From: WQZF01 sp031556405
GTDB lineage: Bacteria; Pseudomonadota; Gammaproteobacteria; Burkholderiales; Rhodocyclaceae
Reading direction: 5' to 3'
Length of the DNA: 20,662 nt
NCBI GenBank assembly: GCA_031556405.1
Contig: JAVBTC010000063.1
Span: 1-20,662 of the forward strand
The notes below the pieces were generated by a model. It made no database searches. It was not told where the DNA came from and saw only the letters and a program-made list of their open reading frames with translations. Shown here piece by piece: positions 16,167 through 20,662 of the stretch. The stretch's first letter is position 1; every line of letters begins with the position of its first letter. The position numbers and the translations under genes are program-made.

Positions 16167-17333
16167 CTATTCTGGACCAAGGGGATATTTACTCCGTCGC
16201 CGTTGCTCTTTGCCCGTCGTTAGTTGGTTTTTTCCGCTGATTTCGGCGTAGATTTGCCAGGGAGACCGGATTCTTTCAAGTGAAAGCGGCTTTGCCGTTT
16301 TTTCTGCCCATTGCCGCCAATCGCGATGGAGATCATTCCGGGGCGCAGACGGCAAAACGTCACGCTCGGCTTCATTCGTTCTCGCCCCGTCCGTTTTCTC
16401 GCACATCGCTTCTTCTATGCGTACCGTCCATTCCGCAATACGTGGTTCCGCCGCAAGACGCATGGCGACATCACGTACAAGATCATCGGCAAACCTTGGT
16501 TGCGCCCGTCGCACGATCCAGCGTTGATCGCGCTGTTTGAACATTCCCAGGACATCATACGTGGCTTCTTCCCCGATGATTCGTACTATTTCTTCCGCTT
16601 CCATTTCTGCATGGAGACGAGTTAAGACACGCAAACGGTTGCCGTATGGCGACGGCGGAACCCTATCGCGATGGTCCTGCCCGTTTGCACGATCGAGCAA
16701 GTGAGTGATCGGTATCGTTACCCCCAGCAATAATTCAGGATAACTGTCCGGGGCCTTGTCGATTCGGACATCGACCTCGTATTCGGTTGCGTGTTTGGAA
16801 AAATCCATATTGCCGCGAGGAGGGCTGTCTCCGGAAACGGTTGCCGGAAAAGAAAATTCGATACAGCCGCTTTTTGCCCGCAGGCGAAGCAACATTTCCT
16901 CCAACAAACGAAATAAACGTTCCAATGCGAACGGAACCGCGCGATGTTCCGCCAGGATCCTGATCAATTGGCAATGGTGAGCTTCTTGCCAGATATTCCC
17001 AGGGTCGTTGAGGAATACCTCAGGCGGTTCCGGCGACAAACCCACGCGCAGTGCCACCGTGGCAACTGTCGGTTGTTCCGTTCCCCTGCCATTGGCGAGC
17101 AGGATTGGGTGCAACAATCCTGTGAGGCCTATTTCACGCAGTTTTTGTGGTTTTTTTGCGAAATGAGCCGGAAAGGGCTTGGGCAGTCTCTCAGATTGCG
17201 ATCCGGATTCAAACTGTTGTGGTTCGACCAATGGTCCATGGAATAATCTGCCCACCTCCTCTGGAGTGGAGGCGTCCTGCTCTTTCCGCTCCAGAACCGG
17301 AACGGAGCAATCGTATTTCTCAGGCGGAGCCAT
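16167..17333 (-). CDS. FolE2/MptA-like (type IB GTP cyclohydrolase family) protein lacking catalytic signatures
   Basis: This is a 388-residue protein. Residues ~66-325 align by eye with type IB GTP cyclohydrolases: IGLTGLLHPI (68-77) with VGIKDLRFPI, LIRILAEH (123-130) with FVALMEQH, SGCIEFSFP (155-163) with AGKISVSFP, GVTIPIT (204-210) with KVMIPVT, and YDVLGMF (259-265) then FADDLVRDVAMRL (281-293) with FVEDMVRDVATSL. The family's SLCPCSK metal-binding segment is replaced by HLLDRANG (211-218), the YGAHNQRS histidine motif is not preserved, and ESIHNH is replaced by EAMCEK. GTP cyclohydrolase activity is therefore unlikely. An N-terminal ~65-residue and a C-terminal ~60-residue extension are not family-like. 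AAGGA lies about 12 bases before the ATG. It stands alone, convergent with the lipoprotein gene. The distant homology is fairly convincing; the function is unknown. Confidence 0.7.
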   Translation of the reverse strand: MAPPEKYDCSVPVLERKEQDASTPEEVGRLFHGPLVEPQQFESGSQSERLPKPFPAHFAKKPQKLREIGLTGLLHPILLANGRGTEQPTVATVALRVGLSPEPPEVFLNDPGNIWQEAHHCQLIRILAEHRAVPFALERLFRLLEEMLLRLRAKSGCIEFSFPATVSGDSPPRGNMDFSKHATEYEVDVRIDKAPDSYPELLLGVTIPITHLLDRANGQDHRDRVPPSPYGNRLRVLTRLHAEMEAEEIVRIIGEEATYDVLGMFKQRDQRWIVRRAQPRFADDLVRDVAMRLAAEPRIAEWTVRIEEAMCEKTDGARTNEAERDVLPSAPRNDLHRDWRQWAEKTAKPLSLERIRSPWQIYAEISGKNQLTTGKEQRRRSKYPLGPE

Positions 17334-17416
17334 GATATTGCACTTCCTTCTCCGTCTCTTACAGTGAAAAACTTGGTGTTTTCTTCGGCTGAACGTCAGA
17401 GGAAAACATCAAGAGG

Positions 17417-17455
17417 AAGACCCCACACGCTTGCTTGCGCCGTGGGTGGTTTCTG
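17417..17455. other. Imperfect GC-rich hairpin between divergent genes
   Basis: CCCACACGC and GCGCCGTGGG around a TTGCTT loop, with outer AGACC/GGTTTCT partial pairing, form an imperfect stem in the region between the divergent minus-strand gene and rfaE2. It resembles subterminal hairpins of small IS200/IS605-type elements, but no transposase or TnpB remnant is seen beside it. It is followed (17510-17545) by a markedly AT-rich stretch. Confidence 0.25.
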
Positions 17456-17609
17456 ATGGACTGAGATGGAAAAATTTCGTTCCAGAGATTTTCTTTCGAC
17501 TCTCCTGGTCGATGCTTTTATTATGTATATAAAAATAAAATATGCGGACACGATGATTTTTCGTGTGCCATGTTTTCGTGCGTCGTGTCGTCCATGTTAT
17601 TCTTATTCG

Positions 17610-18128
17610 ATGAATTTACGCCCTGATTATGTTTTGCCCGCCGTGCCTGAATATGAGGTAAAAATCTGTCCGCCATCGGAACTTGCCGCACGTATCGCCG
17701 TGTTGCCACGTCCGTTGGTGTTTACCAATGGCTGTTTCGACATCCTGCATCGTGGCCATGCCACTTATCTGGCACAGGCGCGTTCGCTTGGCGCCGCTCT
17801 TGTGGTCGCGGTCAATAGTGATGACTCAGTGAAGCGACTGGGAAAAGGAAAAAAAACGGGGGAGCGTCCGATCAACCCGCTTGCAGACCGTTTGTCATTG
17901 CTTGCGGCGCTGGAGAGCGTCAGCCTTGTAACATGGTTCGATCAAGATACCCCCCTCCAACGCATTATCGAGTGCCGCCCGGACATTCTCGTAAAAGGCG
18001 GCGACTGGTCTATAGCACAGATTGTCGGTGCGACCGAGGTCTCGACGTGGGGAGGCTCAGTTTATTCGATACCGTTCGTACACCAAACCTCGACCACTGC
18101 AGTTCTAGAGAAAATCCGCAGCCTTTGA
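17610..18128 (+). CDS. rfaE2: D-glycero-beta-D-manno-heptose 1-phosphate adenylyltransferase
   Basis: This nucleotidyltransferase (HldC, equal to the C-terminal half of bifunctional HldE) makes ADP-heptose for the LPS inner core. Of 172 residues, FTNGCFDILHRGHATYL (38-54) carries the HxGH active-site motif, followed by VAVNSDDSVKRLGKG (67-80), ERPINPLADR (85-94), ILVKGGDW (126-133) and the QTSTTAVLEKI (159-169) ISSTxxV-type motif. The chosen ATG (17610-17612, MNLRPDYV) lacks a clear ribosome-binding site. The frame is open back to 17466, but that extra 48-residue stretch is AT-rich, Cys/Tyr-rich and unlike the family. The kinase partner (rfaE1/hldA) is not in the window. A stem-loop (18114-18142) overlaps the stop codon and may end transcription, though no U-tract follows. 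Confidence 0.92.
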   Translation: MNLRPDYVLPAVPEYEVKICPPSELAARIAVLPRPLVFTNGCFDILHRGHATYLAQARSLGAALVVAVNSDDSVKRLGKGKKTGERPINPLADRLSLLAALESVSLVTWFDQDTPLQRIIECRPDILVKGGDWSIAQIVGATEVSTWGGSVYSIPFVHQTSTTAVLEKIRSL

Positions 18129-18142
18129 GACAGGCAGCGGAT
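18114..18142 (+). terminator. Stem-loop overlapping the rfaE2 stop codon
   Basis: ATCCGCAGCC (18114-18123) pairs with GGCAGCGGAT (18133-18142) at 9 of 10 positions over a 9-base loop containing the TGA. No U-run follows, so it may be a weak terminator or a 3'-end stabilising structure. Confidence 0.35.
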
Positions 18143-18723
18143 CCATGCCATATCGTTTAACAGTGTTGGCACGGTTGATTTTTGTTGATTCAAGCATAAT
18201 TGCGTACATGCTTGCGGCGTGTCATTGAGCCTGGCGCATGCGGCCACGAGTGGGGAAATAATTAGTACGTCTTCCACGGATAAAAATTAAGTGGCGCTGA
18301 AAGAACGAACGATACGGTTTTTCATGGCAATACACCTATAGAACATATCGTGACTAACCATACTTCCTTGCGTTAGAATACAATGGAGTATGTCATGTGG
18401 TCATGAAGAGTCCATTTTTTGAGATACGATACGCTCGTTGAATCGATTTGGATTCGTTCTTCTCGAATGAAAGCGAAGTTGTAAGCGATTCTGGAATATA
18501 CCTGCCAGTTCGCACGGGGGTGACATTTACAAGAAATTAATTGGCATGATTTTTGTGGCGTTGTTTAGGCTGGCGCAAATAAAATGCTCCATCCCTGTAT
18601 ATAGCCAATGCCAATCTTTGTGTATGTTGTTAGGGTTGTCGTTTTTTCACGTCAGATGAATTGCATATGGTTTTGTTGATTGATCCGAAGTGTACAAATA
18701 TTTTCGACAGGGGGTCGGAAACC
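18143..18723. other. Long AT-richer non-coding stretch upstream of the HTH regulator
   Basis: About 580 bases without a credible gene: small open frames on both strands here show no family similarity and no good ribosome-binding sites. It holds a sigma54-like match (18542-18556), several short inverted repeats (for example GAATC/GATTC near 18439-18455) and many short AT-rich stretches. Base composition is visibly more AT-rich than the left part of the window, consistent with acquired DNA or a large regulatory region. I recognise no RNA gene in it. Confidence 0.5.
18542..18556 (+). promoter_or_regulatory. Candidate sigma54 (-24/-12) promoter before the HTH gene
   Basis: TGGCATG-N4-TTGT matches the consensus TGGCACG-N4-TTGC at 9 of 11 positions, with the correct GG-to-(G)T spacing; the -12 GC is GT here, a real weakness. 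It is on the plus strand about 165 bases upstream of the HTH start at 18724. Visual motif match only. Confidence 0.3.
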
Positions 18724-19206
18724 ATGGAACATTTTTCATATTCGCAAGAAGAGCCCAGAAGAAAAATCGGTGCAAGAATTCGCGAATGGCGTAAGGGGCA
18801 AAAGTTGACGCAGGCGGAAGCTGCCTCTCTGTTAGGCATTCCTTTTTCCACTTTGCAGAAATACGAAATGGACTTGCGGGTACCCGGTGGCATTTCGATT
18901 GAAACGTTTATCAAGGCCGGTGTGAATGCGAATTGGCTGCTTACAGGTGAAGGAGAAATGCTTTTGGGTTTTATTCCTCCTGCTCATCAGTTGATCAAAG
19001 AAGATGACGGCCCATATCGCTCAACGTTGCTCCGTTCTTCACAGGTACGGGCAGCCATAGAGGCGGTTGAAGAGGGGTTGGTTGCTGCGGAACGCTCGTT
19101 GTCGCCAGACAAAAAGGCGAATCTTATCCTCGCGGTCTACGAATTACTCGATGAATCTGAAGCAAGCAAAGAGCGCATATTGAACTTGGTTCGATTCGCG
19201 GCTTAG
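18724..19206 (+). CDS. XRE-type HTH regulator, phage CI/C-repressor-like
   Basis: This DNA-binding protein of 160 residues has an N-terminal HTH (GARIREWRKGQKLTQAEAAS, then LLGIPFSTLQKYE; recognition region ~29-48) followed by GVNANWLLTGEGEML (67-81), the usual link in phage CI-like repressors where the HTH fold ends. The C-terminal ~55 residues (SSQVRAAIEAVEEGLVAAER, DKKANLILAVYELL) are helical and probably dimerise; no LexA-like Ser/Lys protease domain is present, so it is not a self-cleaving repressor. The start ATG 18724 follows GGGGG/CGGAAA purine-rich sequence; a TTG (18661) or ATG (18667) in frame would add about 20 unrelated residues. Its TAG stop coincides with the left tip of the insertion sequence. 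No target operon is visible. Confidence 0.82.
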   Translation: MEHFSYSQEEPRRKIGARIREWRKGQKLTQAEAASLLGIPFSTLQKYEMDLRVPGGISIETFIKAGVNANWLLTGEGEMLLGFIPPAHQLIKEDDGPYRSTLLRSSQVRAAIEAVEEGLVAAERSLSPDKKANLILAVYELLDESEASKERILNLVRFAA

Positions 19207-19219
19207 CAGGCTGCTGAAA
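19206..19219 (+). repeat. Left terminal inverted repeat of the insertion sequence
   Basis: GCAGGCTGCTGAAA; exact reverse complement of the right end. The first base is the last base of the HTH gene's TAG stop codon. Confidence 0.85.
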
Positions 19220-19299
19220 AACCTTGGTTCCCGGTCATCGAGTAGGCGAAGCCAAGCGTTGAGCTGAGCACCTGACAATATCCATCTTCCTGAGATCGT

Positions 19300-20376
19300 A
19301 TGCGAGGCACTGACACTTTTACCGAAAGCCTGTTCATTCTGCGGCGACTGGATGATTTTGTCCCGGAGTCGCATCCGTTATGCCCGATCCGAACCTTGGT
19401 TAATCAGGTGCTGGTGAAGATGGACAGGGTGTTTGCCCGAATGTATGAAGATGATATCAAGGGAGGTCGCCCGAGCATCGCGCCGGAGAAGCTGCTCAGA
19501 GCGATGTTGTTGCAGGTGCTTTATGGCATCCGGTCTGAGCGCCAACTGATGGAGCAGACGCAGTACAACCTGCTGTTTCGCTGGTTCATCGGATTGTCGA
19601 TGGACGATGCCGTCTGGGTGCCCTCGGTCTTCACCAAGAACCGGTCGCGCCTGATCCGGCACGATGCAGTGATTGAATTCTTCAACGAAGTACTGGCTCT
19701 TGCGCAGAAGAAGGACTGGCTGTCGGGCGAGCACTTCAGCGTGGACGGCACGCTGATTCAGGCGTGGGCGGGCCACAAGAGCTTTGTTCGCAAAGAGGGC
19801 GGCAACCGCGACGACAACAGAGGCGACTTCAGGGGGCAAAAGCGCAGCAACGACACCCATCAGTCCAGGAGCGATCCGGATGCGAAGCTCTATCGCAAAG
19901 GCAAGACGGGCAGTGAGTTGCGTTACCTGGGCCATGCATTGAGCGACAACCGCCACGGTCTGGTGGTCAGCGCCCTGGTGAGTACCGCCGACGGACACGC
20001 CGAGCGCGAGGCGGCGAAGGTCATGCTCAACGATGCCCGGCAGGCAACGCCTGCCCCGGATACCAGAGGTTACGATGCGCAGGAATTCATTGAGGTCTGC
20101 CGGGAGATGAAGGTAACGCCGCACGTTGCGCAAAACACCTCGGGACGTCGTTCGGCGGTTCCTGAGGCAATTGCCCGCAGCGAGAGCTACGCCATTTCGC
20201 AGCAGAAACGCAAGCTGATCGAACAAGGCTTTGGATGGATCAAGATGGTCGGGCGCATGCGCCAGGTAATGGTGCGAGGACTCAAGCGGGTCGATCAGAT
20301 GTTCGTCCTGAGCATGGCCGCCTACAACCTTGTACGCATGCGTTCGCTGGGACAAATCCGCCCACAGTTGCAGTAA
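19300..20376 (+). CDS. IS5-family transposase (DDE type)
   Basis: This 358-residue DDE transposase moves the surrounding insertion sequence. An N-terminal DUF772-like domain (GGRPSIAPEKLLRAMLLQVL, 55-74; RQLMEQTQYNLLFRWFIGL, 81-99) is followed by the catalytic core. The first Asp is in HFSVDGTLIQAW (Asp149), the second probably in the DTRGYDAQEF block (Asp254), and the Glu in KLIEQGFGWIK (Glu308). A basic, low-complexity stretch (165-203) lies between. The region before DTRGYDA looks shorter than the usual ITLGADKGYD-type motif, so a small in-frame deletion is possible. The frame is intact, with only a weak ribosome-binding site (TGAGAT). Confidence 0.93.
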   Translation: MRGTDTFTESLFILRRLDDFVPESHPLCPIRTLVNQVLVKMDRVFARMYEDDIKGGRPSIAPEKLLRAMLLQVLYGIRSERQLMEQTQYNLLFRWFIGLSMDDAVWVPSVFTKNRSRLIRHDAVIEFFNEVLALAQKKDWLSGEHFSVDGTLIQAWAGHKSFVRKEGGNRDDNRGDFRGQKRSNDTHQSRSDPDAKLYRKGKTGSELRYLGHALSDNRHGLVVSALVSTADGHAEREAAKVMLNDARQATPAPDTRGYDAQEFIEVCREMKVTPHVAQNTSGRRSAVPEAIARSESYAISQQKRKLIEQGFGWIKMVGRMRQVMVRGLKRVDQMFVLSMAAYNLVRMRSLGQIRPQLQ

Positions 20377-20455
20377 CGGGGAAAAGAGGCCGGAAACAGG
20401 CACGCAACGGTCAAAATACTCGATGAAATGGCGTGTAGCTTCCGGATGGTGAAAT

Positions 20456-20497
20456 CAAACAGCGCTTCATCCGCACTGACGGACGGTCTGCTGTTTG
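20456..20497. other. Nested hairpin in the right end of the insertion sequence
   Basis: CAAACAGC (20456-20463) pairs with GCTGTTTG (20490-20497), and TCCG/CGGA (20470-20473 with 20480-20483) pairs inside it. It lies between the transposase stop and the right inverted repeat and may stop transcription into or out of the element. Confidence 0.4.
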
Positions 20498-20508
20498 TGC
20501 GAGGAGTA

Positions 20509-20522
20509 TTTCAGCAGCCTGC
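20509..20522 (-). repeat. Right terminal inverted repeat of the insertion sequence
   Basis: TTTCAGCAGCCTGC; exact reverse complement of the left end at 19206-19219. Confidence 0.85.
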
Positions 20523-20592
20523 TATAGGGCACATCCAAAAACCAATTTTTGAGCCAGGCAAGTTTTCCCTTTTCCGATGGTTTGCTGAATAT

Positions 20593-20662
20593 TCAGGCAA
20601 TGAGAGCGATTTTGCGCAGCAATCCCCTGTCTTTCATCGCCTCGAACCGGTTTTTTGCCGAT
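20593..20662 (-). CDS. C-terminal end of an unidentified protein (cut by window edge)
   Basis: The last 22 codons of a minus-strand frame enter from the right edge: SAKNRFEAMKDRGLLRKIAL, then IA and TGA. The basic RG..RKIALIA ending is reminiscent of transposase C-termini such as RGKP.KVALxA in IS110-type proteins, but the piece is too short to decide. A weak AT-rich hairpin (CAAAAA/TTTTTG, 20536-20551) follows its stop. A plus-strand frame over the same bases is also open, so coding itself is not certain. Confidence 0.3.
   Translation of the reverse strand, partial: SAKNRFEAMKDRGLLRKIALIA

Larger units (their letters stand above)
19206..20522 (+). mobile_element. IS5-type insertion sequence, complete (~1.3 kb)
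   Basis: One transposase gene is bounded by inverted repeats GCAGGCTGCTGAAA (left, 19206-19219) and TTTCAGCAGCCTGC (right, 20509-20522), perfect over 14 bases, or 16 if the flanking TA on each side is counted. The only identical flanking bases are TA (19204-19205 and 20523-20524), which could be a 2-bp target duplication. Transposase similarity places it in the broad IS5 superfamily. Its left end abuts the stop codon of the HTH gene. Confidence 0.85.

Noticed and set aside
16167..17333. Calling the minus-strand gene a functional GTP cyclohydrolase (folE2)
   Set aside because: The metal-binding Cys segment, the AHNQR histidine motif and the terminal His/Glu motif are all absent, so only family-level similarity is claimed.
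17466..17609. Longer N-terminus for rfaE2
   Set aside because: The 48 extra codons are AT-rich, without family similarity or ribosome-binding site; MNLRPDYV at 17610 fits the family length.
18062..18660. Small genes in the non-coding stretch, including a 71-codon minus-strand frame at 18062-18277
   Set aside because: Short frames only, overlapping rfaE2 or lacking start context; no protein motif seen.
19378..20403. 341-codon minus-strand frame opposite the transposase
   Set aside because: Shadow frame of a well-supported DDE transposase; no recognisable motif and no ribosome-binding site.
19201..20530. A 4-bp YTAR-type target duplication around the insertion sequence
   Set aside because: The flanks read TTAG and CTAT, which are not identical; only TA is shared.
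1..20662. tRNA, rRNA, CRISPR array or replication origin
   Set aside because: No cloverleaf-like or rRNA-like sequence, no regularly spaced repeats and no DnaA-box cluster were noticed on reading; not tested computationally.

Overview
The window looks like a chromosomal segment of a betaproteobacterium, probably a Rhodocyclales-type or related lineage. The reasons are the block rubredoxin / thiD-thiE-hemL divergent from pilG-pilH-pilI-pilJ-chpA, the neighbouring algH-ruvX-pyrR-pyrB cluster, and a separate heptose-phosphate adenylyltransferase gene. The lineage is inferred from gene order and protein similarity by eye; no search was run.

Left part, minus strand (1-2073): the end of an algH-ruvX-pyrR-pyrB operon. 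The genes overlap or nearly touch (algH/ruvX by 8 bases, pyrR/pyrB by 4), and pyrB runs off the left edge. A candidate promoter sits directly before algH, and a strong hairpin (2177-2220) separates this operon from the next.

Centre, minus strand (2231-12544): a complete type IV pilus 'Chp' chemosensory operon, transcribed pilG, pilH, pilI, pilJ, chpA. It supplies two stand-alone receivers, a CheW adaptor, a membrane MCP and a 2105-residue multi-Hpt CheA hybrid kinase. No pilK (CheR-like) or chpB (CheB-like) gene lies between or after them. A rubredoxin gene lies upstream in the same direction.

Right of the divergent promoter region, plus strand (12656-15987): thiD and thiE (thiamine pyrimidine phosphorylation and coupling), hemL (5-aminolevulinate synthesis), and a glycine-zipper outer-membrane lipoprotein ending at a hairpin.

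Accessory part (16000-20662): a minus-strand gene for a 388-residue protein that aligns by eye along its middle with type IB GTP cyclohydrolase (FolE2/MptA family) but lacks the family's catalytic Cys/His/Glu signatures. This is the most unusual item in the window. It is followed by rfaE2/hldC, about 600 bases of AT-richer non-coding DNA with a sigma54-like promoter match, a phage-repressor-like HTH regulator, and an IS5-type insertion sequence of about 1.3 kb. The left end of the insertion sequence abuts the regulator's stop codon. A fragment of another reading frame enters from the right edge. No tRNA, rRNA, CRISPR array or TPP riboswitch was seen.
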